This document shows positions 34,503 through 43,222 of a stretch of DNA of 64,000 bases, piece after piece. The stretch is from an uncultured Flavobacterium sp. (GTDB lineage Bacteria > Bacteroidota > Bacteroidia > Flavobacteriales > Flavobacteriaceae), in assembly GCF_963422545.1 (NCBI RefSeq), contig NZ_OY730251.1:206227-270226 (forward strand), read 5' to 3'. Numbering within the stretch: position 1 is the stretch's first letter; each line of letters starts with the position of its first letter. The notes beneath the pieces were generated by a model. That model made no database searches. It had not been told where the DNA came from and saw nothing but the letters and a program-made list of their open reading frames with translations. The position numbers and the translations under genes are program-made.

Positions 34503-35807
34503 ATGAGCACACAAAAATTTGCAACAAACGCACTACACGCAGGACACGATGTTACTAAAAATGCAGGAACAAGAGCAGTGCCAATTTACCAGACGTCATC
34601 GTACGTTTTTAATAATTCAGATCACGCTGCCAATTTATTTGGCCTGGCCGAAGCCGGATTTATTTACACTCGATTAAACAATCCAACAAACGATGTTTTA
34701 GAACAACGACTTGCAGCGCTTGAAGGCGGAATTGGAGCTGTAGTTACAGCATCAGGAGCATCAGCAATTTCGACAGCTTTATTGACTTTGCTTAAAGCAG
34801 GCGATCACATCGTAGCTTCAAATAGTTTGTACGGAGGAACTTATAATTTGCTAAATGTTACTTTGCCGCGTTTAGGAATTACAACCACTTTTGTAGATCC
34901 GTCTAAACCGGAAAATTTCACTAAAGCAGCTAAAGAAAATACAAGAGCCTTTTTTGTAGAATCTTTAGGAAATCCAAAATTGGATGTATTGGACTTGAAA
35001 GGAATTTCGGCGGAAGCCAAAAACTTTAAAGTGCCATTTATTGTAGACAATACTGTAGCGACACCTTATTTATTAAATCCAATTGAATACGGTGCAAATA
35101 TTGTGATTCATTCCTTGACTAAATATATATCAGGAAACGGAACTTCATTAGGAGGCGCAATTATTGATGCCGGAACTTTTGACTGGTCTAACGGAAAATT
35201 TCCTGAATTTACAGAACCTTCAGCAGGATATCACGGATTAGTGTATCACGAAGCTTTAGGAAATGCAGCTTTTATTGCAAAAGCAAGAATTGAAGGATTA
35301 CGTGATTTTGGAGCAGCTTTGAGTCCATTTAATGCTTTTCAAATTATTCAGGGATTAGAAACATTACCAATCCGAATTAAGAAACACAGCGAAAATGCTT
35401 TGGCTTTAGCCTCTTGGTTAGAAAAACAAGATGAGGTAGTTTGGGTAAATTATCCGGGTTTAAAAACCAATAAATATTATGATTTAGCGCAAGAATATTT
35501 GCCAAAAGGACAGAGCGGAGTAATCACTTTTGGATTAAAAGGCGGTTTTGAAGCAGCCAAAAAAGTTGTTGATGAAACAAAACTATTCTCACTATTGGCA
35601 AATATTGGTGATACAAAATCATTAATCATTCATCCGGCAAGTACAACGCACCAACAATTGTCTGATGCGGACCAATTAGAAACAGGAGTTTCAAAAGATT
35701 TAATCCGACTTTCTGTTGGAATTGAAGATATCGAAGATTTAATAGCTGATTTGCAAACCGTTTTTGAGAGCATTACCCAATCGCAATACAGCATTAATAA
35801 AAATTAG
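34503..35807 (+). CDS. metY: O-acetylhomoserine sulfhydrylase (homocysteine synthase)
   Basis: This 434-residue PLP enzyme of the Cys/Met-metabolism family joins sulfide to O-acetylhomoserine to give homocysteine. The start STQKFATNALHAGHDVTKNAGTRAV, the SSYVFNNSDHAANLFG region and the PLP lysine in HSLTKYISGNGTSLGG near residue 205 match MetY. The C-terminal LLANIGDTKSLIIHPASTTH is also characteristic. The length (more than 420) separates it from the shorter MetZ/MetB type, of which one is encoded at 43781. Donor choice fits the acetyl-transferring MetX encoded downstream. It is controlled by the leader attenuator at 34079-34228. Confidence 0.93.
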   Translation: MSTQKFATNALHAGHDVTKNAGTRAVPIYQTSSYVFNNSDHAANLFGLAEAGFIYTRLNNPTNDVLEQRLAALEGGIGAVVTASGASAISTALLTLLKAGDHIVASNSLYGGTYNLLNVTLPRLGITTTFVDPSKPENFTKAAKENTRAFFVESLGNPKLDVLDLKGISAEAKNFKVPFIVDNTVATPYLLNPIEYGANIVIHSLTKYISGNGTSLGGAIIDAGTFDWSNGKFPEFTEPSAGYHGLVYHEALGNAAFIAKARIEGLRDFGAALSPFNAFQIIQGLETLPIRIKKHSENALALASWLEKQDEVVWVNYPGLKTNKYYDLAQEYLPKGQSGVITFGLKGGFEAAKKVVDETKLFSLLANIGDTKSLIIHPASTTHQQLSDADQLETGVSKDLIRLSVGIEDIEDLIADLQTVFESITQSQYSINKN

Positions 35808-35903
35808 GTTTTTTTGTTTTTTGTTTGAAAAATTGCCTTTAGTAGCGTGAGTTCTACTAGAGGTGATTTTTTATAAAAAGTAAATCTATATAAAAGTTTT
35901 TTC

Positions 35904-36046
35904 ACCATATAAGTTATATAAGTTCATTTTAGTAGAGACGCACCGTAGAGACGCACAGCAGTGCGTCTAATATATAGGTACAGTAATTAATGTACCTAAA
36001 TTATATACGTTGATAATATTAAATGAACTTATATCATTTATATGGT
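35904..36046. repeat. MITE-like element with 26-bp terminal inverted repeats (copy 1)
   Basis: The left arm ACCATATAAGTTATATAAG (from 35904) and the right arm ending at 36046 are inverted, with a few mismatches. The interior holds further hairpins: AGACGCAC...GTGCGTCT, and a TAGGTAC/GTACCTA pair. A second copy with perfect arms but a shorter core lies at 46185-46260. It sits between metY and the homoserine dehydrogenase paralogue and contains no gene. Confidence 0.8.
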
Positions 36047-36073
36047 TTAATTAACCCCAATAAATTAAAAATT

Positions 36074-37162
36074 ATGTCAAAGCTTAAAATAAATATCATC
36101 CTTTTTGGAATTGGAAATATCGGAAGTACTTTGATTAATCAAATTATCGAAAGTCAGGAGTTTTTTCTCGAAAGTAAAAATGTCGATTTTCATTTTCCGA
36201 TTATAACAAATTCAACAGTAGCTTTTTTCGAGAAAGAAGGCGTTGGATATGCCTGGGAAACCAATTTTCTGGAATTGGCAGTTCCTTTTAAAGTGCAGGA
36301 TATTATTGCATTTGCCAAAGAAAATGAATTTGAGAATCTAATTGCTGTAGATGCAACTGCAAGTGACGAACTTATTCATCATTATAATACGCTGATCGAA
36401 AACGGATTTAATATTGTAGCGGTAAATAAAAAAGCCAATACATTGCCAATTGACCTGTATAAAGAGATTAGGGTGAATCTTAAAAAGTATGATAAAGAGT
36501 TTTTGTATGAAACGTCAGTTGATACAGGATTTCCGGTTTTACAGACTTTAAGAGATTTGTATTATTCGGGCGAAAAAATCACAAAGATTCGAGGTGTCTT
36601 TTCAGATAATCTTAGTTATGTCTTTAATAGATTTGCTACAGAAGAAACTTCTTTTTCCTCTCTTTTAAAGGATGCCAGTTTACTTGGATTGATGCGTTCG
36701 ACTTTTAAAGAAGATTTATCCGGAAATGATACAGCCAGAAAACTACTGATTTTGACGAGAGAAATTGGTAAGGATTTTGAGCTTTCGGATATAAAAATCA
36801 ATTCTCTTATTAGCGACGAACATTTAGAACAAAATGGTATCCTTAATAAAGAAGCAGTCGATAAATCATTTAAAATCGCAAAAATCACACAAGCAGATAA
36901 TCATGTCCTGAGATATGTAGGTGAATTTGATGTGGAGAAAAATACATTAGAAGTCAAATTAGTTTCGGAACCAGTTTCGTCTGCCATTGGTCAATTAAAG
37001 GGATCTGACACCATTTTTGAAATTTACACCCAATCTTATGCAGATGTTCCAATAGTAATTCAAAGTGCATCAGCATGCAGGGAAGCTATTTCAAGAGGAG
37101 TAATTACTGACATTTTGAAAGTTGCTGAAAAAATTAAAAACAGAGAAGCAGTTTGGTTGTAA
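36074..37162 (+). CDS. Degenerate homoserine dehydrogenase paralogue
   Basis: This protein of about 362 residues aligns along its whole length with the C-terminal half of the fused enzyme at 39345-41759 and has no kinase part. The NAD(P) loop (LFGIGNIGSTL) and the VNKKANT lysine are kept. Active-site blocks are altered: GYTEPDPRED becomes GLMRSTFKED, GVFSGTLSY becomes GVFSDNLSY, TNVGAGLPL becomes TSVDTGFPV, and QGAGAGSAVTARG becomes QSASACREAISRG. The Glu of the TEPDPR motif, which binds homoserine in the family, is Arg here. It probably lacks normal activity and may be regulatory or bind another substrate. ATG 36074 was chosen because the upstream extension falls inside the repeat element. 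Confidence 0.85.
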   Translation: MSKLKINIILFGIGNIGSTLINQIIESQEFFLESKNVDFHFPIITNSTVAFFEKEGVGYAWETNFLELAVPFKVQDIIAFAKENEFENLIAVDATASDELIHHYNTLIENGFNIVAVNKKANTLPIDLYKEIRVNLKKYDKEFLYETSVDTGFPVLQTLRDLYYSGEKITKIRGVFSDNLSYVFNRFATEETSFSSLLKDASLLGLMRSTFKEDLSGNDTARKLLILTREIGKDFELSDIKINSLISDEHLEQNGILNKEAVDKSFKIAKITQADNHVLRYVGEFDVEKNTLEVKLVSEPVSSAIGQLKGSDTIFEIYTQSYADVPIVIQSASACREAISRGVITDILKVAEKIKNREAVWL

Positions 37163-37335
37163 GTGGTTTTTAATAGTAGGTTAGTTGTTCTTTGATATAG
37201 TGAAACAGGAAAGTTTGTAATGTGTTTTTTGTAAGTTTTAACGTTCGTTTTAACAAAAATAAATTTTGTAAGATGTTTTTTAACGTTAAATTGATAATTT
37301 TTAACGTTTTTTAAGATTAATTTGTTGATCCTCAC

Positions 37336-37366
37336 TTGTGTAATTGAAAAAATATTCGCACATTTG
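37336..37366 (+). promoter_or_regulatory. Promoter of the second leader unit
   Basis: TTG at 37336-37338, 20 bases, then CACATTTG at 37359-37366, one mismatch from TAnnTTTG. The leader ATG is about 160 bases downstream, leaving a long 5' segment with a weak hairpin at about 37452-37482. Confidence 0.5.
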
Positions 37367-37527
37367 TAATACCTCAAAATCACCAATAAAAAATAAATTT
37401 AGTATTCTAAATAATAGTTATGTTGATCGGGGCAAAAGTTGAAAAAACTTTAATTCTTATTGATTCTTAGTCGAAGAATAAGTGAAAAGTATTTCAATAG
37501 TTTCGAAAAGCTTATAAAATTAAACAA

Positions 37528-37629
37528 ATGCAAGAATTTTTTAAAATAGCAAGTAAGTCACAGATGAATAAATCCCTACAGATGAACAAGATGTTTAACG
37601 TCGCACGTATTTGTGTATGCGTCTGTTGA
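37528..37629 (+). CDS. Met/Cys-rich leader peptide of the metX-proximal unit
   Basis: A 33-codon open frame encodes Met at 1, 13, 19, 22 and ends with Cys at 29, 31 and 33 (final residues RICVCVC, then stop). Bases ATACTAAAAG (37629-37638), starting at the last base of the stop codon, can form a 10-bp helix with one T-G pair with CTTTTGGTAT (37667-37676) in the terminator. A ribosome that reaches the stop would block this, so termination follows when Met and Cys are plentiful; stalling on earlier codons allows read-through. This is the clearest of the three attenuators. Confidence 0.82.
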   Translation: MQEFFKIASKSQMNKSLQMNKMFNVARICVCVC

Positions 37630-37661
37630 TACTAAAAGTATATATAAGTTGTAAAAAACTT

Positions 37662-37700
37662 AAACCCTTTTGGTATTAAAAACCCAAAAGGGTTTTTTTA
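37662..37700 (+). terminator. Attenuator terminator of the second leader unit
   Basis: Stem AACCCTTTTGG/CCAAAAGGGTT with a 10-base loop is followed by a T-run. It lies 33 bases past the leader stop and before the small protein gene at 37779. Confidence 0.88.
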
Positions 37701-37778
37701 TTCCAATTGGTTACGATAACGAAGAATTAAAGAAATAGTAAAGATTATAAAATAGAAACAAACATAAACTTAAATATT

Positions 37779-37985
37779 ATGAGCACAATAAACTACTTAA
37801 CAAAAACTTTTTCAACATTGAAAAACTTGAGAGCTAAAAGAAATAATCCGCCGCCTCCAATAAAAAATGAATTGGTACATCCGAGATTTGGAATCACAGA
37901 AACGGATAAAGCAACGGAGAAAAAAGAGCCAAACTCATTATTGTTTTTGATGTATTCAAAAGAAAATGAAACACTTTTTATCTAA
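37779..37985 (+). CDS. Small protein B with SLLxLMY C-terminal signature
   Basis: I do not recognise a family. This 68-residue basic protein begins MSTINYLTKTFSTLKNLRAK, has a proline run (NNPPPPIKNE), and ends PNSLLFLMYSKENETLFI. The last 18 residues resemble the end of small protein A (34254-34445), and both genes are the first after a Met/Cys attenuator. The N-terminal halves differ in charge and sequence. The SAM-I riboswitch and metX follow 190 bp later, behind their own promoter. The repeated placement suggests a shared role in sulfur amino acid supply, but no function can be assigned. Confidence 0.65.
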   Translation: MSTINYLTKTFSTLKNLRAKRNNPPPPIKNELVHPRFGITETDKATEKKEPNSLLFLMYSKENETLFI

Positions 37986-38114
37986 ATCGAAGAGTGCTAT
38001 AAAATAAGGGAAACCTGCTTAATCTTACTGGGCAAATTGTTCGGTAATTTTTTGCGTATAATAGTTTTTGGTTGAATTATGTTTAAGAAAATGAGCAATC
38101 AGTTTCGATAAAAT

Positions 38115-38145
38115 TTGTTTGTTTAAGAAATTAGTAGTTAATTTG
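38115..38145 (+). promoter_or_regulatory. Promoter of the metX riboswitch transcript
   Basis: TTG at 38115-38117, 20 bases, then TTAATTTG at 38138-38145, one mismatch from TAnnTTTG. The riboswitch begins about 28 bases downstream. Confidence 0.55.
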
Positions 38146-38173
38146 CACCTTTAAGTTCAAAAACGTATTGAAA

Positions 38174-38281
38174 TGTTATAAAGAAAGGACGAGGGATTAG
38201 ACCCGATGAATCCTTAGCAACCCTTCGTTAAATCGAAGAAGGTGCTGCATTCTACCACGCCCAAACGTGGAAAGATAACAA
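38174..38281 (+). ncRNA. SAM-I (S-box) riboswitch upstream of metX
   Basis: The S-box signatures are in order: P1 arm GTTAT at 38175-38179 and its partner ATAAC at 38275-38279; GAGGGATTAGACCC; TGAATCCTTAGCAACCC; a P3 hairpin TTCG..CGAA; AAGGTGCTGCATTCTACC; a P4 hairpin CCACG/CGTGG; and GAAAGATAACA. No terminator with a T-run follows before the start codon, so control may act on translation. SAM excess should lower metX expression. Confidence 0.93.
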
Positions 38282-38353
38282 CAAGAATTTTCTAGTTTCA
38301 CTCTAGTACTTTCTTTCTAATATTTCCACATACAAATCAATTAATAAAAAGAT

Positions 38354-39343
38354 TTGAAATTGGAAAATATACCAAGTCCCATTATAGTTCAAGATTTCAT
38401 CACCGAAAGTGGTGCGTCATACCTGTCATTACCATTAAATTTTACAATTTCTGGTTTGCCATTGCACAGCGCGCCTATTGTTTTGGTCAATCATGCATTG
38501 ACAGGAAATGCTGAGGTAACCGGAGAGAATGGTTGGTGGAATGATTTAATAGGCGAAGAAAAAACAATAGATACCAACAAATACACTATTCTGGCATTTG
38601 ATGTTCCGGGAAATGGTAATGATTCATTTATAATTGAAAATTATCTGGATTTTACCACAAGAGATGTTGCGCGAATTTTTATAAAAGGTTTAGAAGCTTT
38701 AAATATTAGTCAGCTGCACACCATTATTGGAGGTTCTGTTGGTGGAGGAATCGCCTGGGAAATTCTTGCATTGAAACCAAACATCACGCAAAACTTAATT
38801 CCCATTGCAACAGATTGGAAATCTACCGATTGGATGATTGCTAATTGCTACTTGCAAGAGCAAATCCTGAACAATTCTTCAAGACCTATTGAAGACGCCA
38901 GAATTCATGCAATGTTGTGTTACAGATCACCTGAATCATTCAAAGAAAAATTTCAACGTACAATAAATACCAATCTCTCTATTTTTAATATAGAAAGCTG
39001 GTTGGCACATCACGGCGAAAAACTACAAAAGAGATACCAATTGTCATCATATAAATTGATGAACCAATTGCTTAAAACCATAGATATTACCAGAAATAGT
39101 GAAGATTTTGAAACTTTAATGTCCAAAACAAATGCGGCGATTCATATTATCGGAATCAATTCAGATTTGTTTTTTACGCCAAAAGAAAATCGGGAAACTT
39201 TTCATGAATTAAAAAAGTTTAAAGACAATGTTTTTTACAGCGAAATAGATTCTGTTCACGGACATGACGCTTTTTTAATCGAGTACAAACAATTAGATCA
39301 TTTACTTGCCGATATTTTTAAGGCAGAAACAATAGAAAAATAA
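38354..39343 (+). CDS. metX: Homoserine O-acetyltransferase
   Basis: This 329-residue alpha/beta-hydrolase acetylates homoserine, committing it to methionine. The nucleophile elbow is GGSVGG near residue 126. The HALTGNAEVTGENGWWNDLIGE block near residue 46 and the late DSVHGHDAFLIE with the catalytic His are typical. The family's Gly-Gly-Ser-Met-Gly-Gly is GGSVGG here. An in-frame stop at 38345 and absence of an upstream ATG leave TTG at 38354 (or 38360) as start, which is unusual in this window. It lies under a SAM-I riboswitch and overlaps the metabolic unit with the fused aspartokinase gene, which starts two bases after its stop. Confidence 0.9.
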   Translation: MKLENIPSPIIVQDFITESGASYLSLPLNFTISGLPLHSAPIVLVNHALTGNAEVTGENGWWNDLIGEEKTIDTNKYTILAFDVPGNGNDSFIIENYLDFTTRDVARIFIKGLEALNISQLHTIIGGSVGGGIAWEILALKPNITQNLIPIATDWKSTDWMIANCYLQEQILNNSSRPIEDARIHAMLCYRSPESFKEKFQRTINTNLSIFNIESWLAHHGEKLQKRYQLSSYKLMNQLLKTIDITRNSEDFETLMSKTNAAIHIIGINSDLFFTPKENRETFHELKKFKDNVFYSEIDSVHGHDAFLIEYKQLDHLLADIFKAETIEK

Positions 39344-39344
39344 A

Positions 39345-41759
39345 ATGAAAATATTAAAATTTGGAGGTAAATCGTTATCAAACGGAGAAGGACTTAGCAA
39401 AGTAGTTTCAATCATTTCTGATAAAGTAAATCAGGGAGAAAAAATTGCCGTTGTTGTTTCGGCACGCGGAAACGCAACAGATGAATTAGAAGATATTTTA
39501 AGAATTGCCGCTAAAAACGGAAATTACAAACCTTTATTAGAAAGCTTTAAAGCATATCAGACATCAGATTATCCGCAAGTTGATTTGTCAGAGGAGTTTA
39601 ATATTTTAGATAAACTTTTTGAAGGTGTAAGTTTGATTGGCGATTACAGTAATAAAATCAAAGATCAGATTTTATCAAAAGGAGAATTGCTTTCGGCTAA
39701 ATTGTTGACTTCGATTTTAATCGAAAAAGGGATTCCTGCCAATTTTGTTGATACAAGAGAGTTGCTAAAAACCGATTCTAAATTTGGTGACGCGCAGCCA
39801 TTGGAACAACTTTCTAAGAAAAACGTTATCAATTATTTTAAATTACATAATGGCGAAACGGTAAATATCGTTACAGGTTTCATTGGTTCAAACAATAACA
39901 ACGACACAACGACTTTAGGAAGAAACGGAAGTAATTATACAGCATCATTAATTGCTAATTATTTAGATGCCGAAGAACTTCAAAATTTCACACACGTTGA
40001 CGGAATTTACACAGCAAATCCTGATTTAGTTGCCGATGCGAAGAAAATCGAATATTTATCGTTTAACGAAGCAAATGAATTAGCCAATTTTGGAGCAACT
40101 ATTTTGCATGCCAAAACGATAATTCCGTTGTTAGAAAAAAATATTCCGCTTCGTATTTTAAATACATTCAATCATGAAAATCGTGGTACTTTAATTACCT
40201 CAGATTCAGCTAAAGAAGGAATTAAAACACTTTCTGTTTTAGAGAATGTTTCTTTGGTAAATCTTGAAGGACGAGGATTACTAGGAAAATCAGGTGTCGA
40301 TGCCCGAATTTTTAAAGTAATGGGCGATCATAATATCAGCGTAAGTATTATTTCGCAAGGTTCTTCTGAAAGAGGAATCGGACTTGTTGTGGCGACTGAA
40401 AAAGCAACATTGGCAATGGTTGAGTTGGAAAAAGAGTTTGAAAACGACTTTTATTCTAAAGATGTAAATCAAATTACAGTGACTGATAATGTTTCGGTTA
40501 TTTCTATCATTGGTCAGGATTTAAGTACTTTTCATAAACCATACACAGCTTTAATTAAAAATAAAATTGTTCCAATATTATTTAACAACACAGTTACGGG
40601 CAAAAACGTGAGTTTGGTTGTTAAAAAAGAAGAATTGAACAAAGCTTTAAACGTAATTCACGGTGAGATTTTTGGAGTTTCTAAAAAAATCAACATTGCA
40701 ATTTTCGGTCACGGATTAGTTGGCGGAACTTTAATTAACCAAATTTTAGAATCGGCTGCGGCGATCGAAAAACGTAAAGATGTTAAACTGAATGTTTTTG
40801 CAATTGCGAATTCTAAAAAATTGCTTTTAAATAAAAATGGCGTAACTTCAAACTGGAAAAATGATATTGCCAGTAAAGGTGAAGCGTATACGATCAAAGA
40901 CATTATCGCTTATGCAAATGAGTATCATTTAGAGAATTTAATTGCGATTGATAATACGGCAAGTGCATCATTCGTAGAAAATTATATTCCGCTTGTAGAA
41001 AGCAGTTTCGACTTGATTTCATCTAATAAAGTGGCGAATACTTTGACGTATGGTTTTTATAAAGAATTGAGAAAAGCTTTGGCAGATAATCAAAAGAATT
41101 ATTTGTACGAAACCAATGTTGGCGCAGGATTACCATTAATCGATACAATTAAATTATTGCACCTTTCAGGTGAAAATATCACAAAAATAAAAGGAGTTTT
41201 CTCTGGAACATTGAGTTATTTATTCAACAATTTCTCTTCAAAAGATGTTCCGTTTAGCGAAATTCTGAAAGAAGCAATTGATAACGGATATACAGAACCG
41301 GACCCGCGTGAGGATTTATGCGGAAATGATGTGGGAAGAAAACTATTGATTTTGGCAAGAGAATTAGATTTACAAAATGAGTTTGAAGAGATCTCAATTC
41401 AGAATTTAATTCCGGAGCATTTACGCGAAGGAAATGTTACTGATTTCTTAACCAAACTAAAAGAATTTGACCCAATTTATGAGAAAATAAAAGCCGATCA
41501 AAAGCCAAATCACGTATTAAGATACATAGGTGAATTGTCTGGAGATTTGCAAAACGACAAAGGAATTCTGGAAGTAAAATTAGTTTCAGTTCCTTCTGAT
41601 ACGGCGCTAGGAGGATTAAAAGGATCAGATTCTTTCTTCGAAATTTATACGGAATCTTACGGAGATCGTCCAATTGTTATTCAGGGAGCCGGTGCAGGTT
41701 CTGCGGTAACTGCGAGAGGAGTTTTTGGTGATATTTTGAGATTATCTGATAAAGGATAA
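39345..41759 (+). CDS. thrA: Bifunctional aspartate kinase/homoserine dehydrogenase
   Basis: This 804-residue fused enzyme makes aspartyl phosphate and later reduces aspartate semialdehyde to homoserine, the backbone of Met and Thr. The kinase half starts KILKFGGKSL (Thr to Lys in the usual KFGGTS). It continues TGFIGSNNNNDTTTLGRNGSN, and an ACT region follows at about 300-450. The dehydrogenase half begins near residue 450 (NIAIFGHGLVGGTL) and keeps TNVGAGLPL, GVFSGTLSYLFNNF and GYTEPDPREDLCGNDVGRK. It is intact, unlike its paralogue at 36074. It starts one base after the metX stop, so it shares the riboswitch transcript. Confidence 0.95.
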   Translation: MKILKFGGKSLSNGEGLSKVVSIISDKVNQGEKIAVVVSARGNATDELEDILRIAAKNGNYKPLLESFKAYQTSDYPQVDLSEEFNILDKLFEGVSLIGDYSNKIKDQILSKGELLSAKLLTSILIEKGIPANFVDTRELLKTDSKFGDAQPLEQLSKKNVINYFKLHNGETVNIVTGFIGSNNNNDTTTLGRNGSNYTASLIANYLDAEELQNFTHVDGIYTANPDLVADAKKIEYLSFNEANELANFGATILHAKTIIPLLEKNIPLRILNTFNHENRGTLITSDSAKEGIKTLSVLENVSLVNLEGRGLLGKSGVDARIFKVMGDHNISVSIISQGSSERGIGLVVATEKATLAMVELEKEFENDFYSKDVNQITVTDNVSVISIIGQDLSTFHKPYTALIKNKIVPILFNNTVTGKNVSLVVKKEELNKALNVIHGEIFGVSKKINIAIFGHGLVGGTLINQILESAAAIEKRKDVKLNVFAIANSKKLLLNKNGVTSNWKNDIASKGEAYTIKDIIAYANEYHLENLIAIDNTASASFVENYIPLVESSFDLISSNKVANTLTYGFYKELRKALADNQKNYLYETNVGAGLPLIDTIKLLHLSGENITKIKGVFSGTLSYLFNNFSSKDVPFSEILKEAIDNGYTEPDPREDLCGNDVGRKLLILARELDLQNEFEEISIQNLIPEHLREGNVTDFLTKLKEFDPIYEKIKADQKPNHVLRYIGELSGDLQNDKGILEVKLVSVPSDTALGGLKGSDSFFEIYTESYGDRPIVIQGAGAGSAVTARGVFGDILRLSDKG

Positions 41760-41840
41760 TTTGATTTTAGTCCCGAGATTTCGGGAGCAGATTTTAGAAT
41801 ATTGAGATAAATTTAGATATAAGAGACAAGTAATATTTAT

Positions 41841-43184
41841 ATGGATTATTTTAGGAAAAGTATATTATTGATAATTTCATGTATTGGTCTTGTAGTATCA
41901 TGTAAAAAAGAAAAAGTAGAACCGGTTATTCCCAAAAAAGCATTTGTTTATGCGCTTAAAAATATTGTTGATGCGATTAAAGAAGGTGATTTACAAAAAG
42001 TAAAGCAATACATTGATAAAGGAGGTGATCCTAACAGCAGGTGTCAAGGTTATACAAGAGGCGGTAGAGAAGAAGGACAAGAAAATATATCAGATAAAGA
42101 CTGGACTATTTTAATGTATGCTGTTTTTCATAATAAGCTCGATATTGCTAAATTTCTTTTAACAAAAAAGGCAGATATAAATGCAGTAAACGCAGTTGGA
42201 CACAGTGCTTTATTTTTGGCCTGTGCTCATAACAATGAAGAAATGGCTTTGCTGCTGATAGAAAATGGAGCAAATGTAAATATTGGAAAAGATGATTCCG
42301 GAACGAGCGCATTGCAGTGGGCATTGGCTTATGATTTGAACGATGTGTCTTTAAAATTAATTAATAAGGGAGCCGATTTAAATACTTTTTCAACAGAGAC
42401 AGGAAGGTCGGTTTTAATGGATGCATTTTTTTCTGATAGTATAAAACCTGTCGTTGCTCATAGAATTATTGATCTGGGAGGGAATGTTCGTTTTGTAGAT
42501 TCTAAAAACAAGGAAACCCCTTTAATGTGGGCCTGTAGAAAAAATGATACAACCTCAGTAAAAAAGATGATTAAAAAGGGAGCCAATGTAAACCTTGAAT
42601 CAGATAGAGGTTATACAGCTTTAGAGTTTGCAGCTGGAAATGCTGTTCAAGATGCAGGATTACTTCGTTATTTAGTAAGTAAAGGAGCAAAGATTAATAG
42701 TGAAAATGTTCCTTTGGTGGATGCAGTATATAGTGGAAGTCTTGAAAAAGTAAAGTTTTTGGTCGAAAATGGTGCAGATGTTAATAAACGAAAAGCGATG
42801 AATGGAATTTCGCCATTGTTTGAAGCTGGATTTAATACCCATTATAACATTGCAGTATATCTAATCAATAATGGTGCTGATGTTAATATAGAAAATTTTG
42901 ATGGTGAAAGCGTTCTTTATCATTCATTAACAAGTTTCAAAGGAAGTTATGAAATAGTGAAACTGCTAATTGATAAAGGAGCGAATGTGAATTTTATAAA
43001 TAATGATAAAAGTACTGCTCTGATGAAAGCTGCTGAATATAATTTGCCGGATATTGTGCAGCTTTTAATAGAAAAAGGAGCAAATAAAGAAGGTGTGAAT
43101 GTTTACGGAAAAACAGCAAAAATGTATGCAGAAGAATCAGCAACCAGAACTGGGGATGATAAAATATTGACCTTTTTTGAATAA
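41841..43184 (+). CDS. Ankyrin-repeat lipoprotein
   Basis: This 447-residue protein has a lipoprotein signal (SCIGLVVSC, lipid-bearing Cys near residue 21) followed by about ten ankyrin repeats. Repeats are visible as GDLQKVKQYIDKGGDPN, NKLDIAKFLLTKKADIN, NNEEMALLLIENGANVN, GSYEIVKLLIDKGANVN and NLPDIVQLLIEKGANKE. Ankyrin stacks bind proteins; a membrane-anchored, periplasm-facing copy is a plausible scaffold or inhibitor. The partner is unknown. It lies between the fused aspartokinase gene and an OsmC gene, within a cluster otherwise devoted to methionine, without evident link to that pathway. Confidence 0.9.
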   Translation: MDYFRKSILLIISCIGLVVSCKKEKVEPVIPKKAFVYALKNIVDAIKEGDLQKVKQYIDKGGDPNSRCQGYTRGGREEGQENISDKDWTILMYAVFHNKLDIAKFLLTKKADINAVNAVGHSALFLACAHNNEEMALLLIENGANVNIGKDDSGTSALQWALAYDLNDVSLKLINKGADLNTFSTETGRSVLMDAFFSDSIKPVVAHRIIDLGGNVRFVDSKNKETPLMWACRKNDTTSVKKMIKKGANVNLESDRGYTALEFAAGNAVQDAGLLRYLVSKGAKINSENVPLVDAVYSGSLEKVKFLVENGADVNKRKAMNGISPLFEAGFNTHYNIAVYLINNGADVNIENFDGESVLYHSLTSFKGSYEIVKLLIDKGANVNFINNDKSTALMKAAEYNLPDIVQLLIEKGANKEGVNVYGKTAKMYAEESATRTGDDKILTFFE

Positions 43185-43222
43185 AACAAAACAACTTAGG
43201 AAAACAAAAAAATAACAACACA

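Noticed and set aside
36023..36073. Longer start for the homoserine dehydrogenase paralogue (MNLYHLYG lead)
   Set aside because: These codons fall in the right arm of the MITE-like element; ATG 36074 gives the Rossmann N-terminus.
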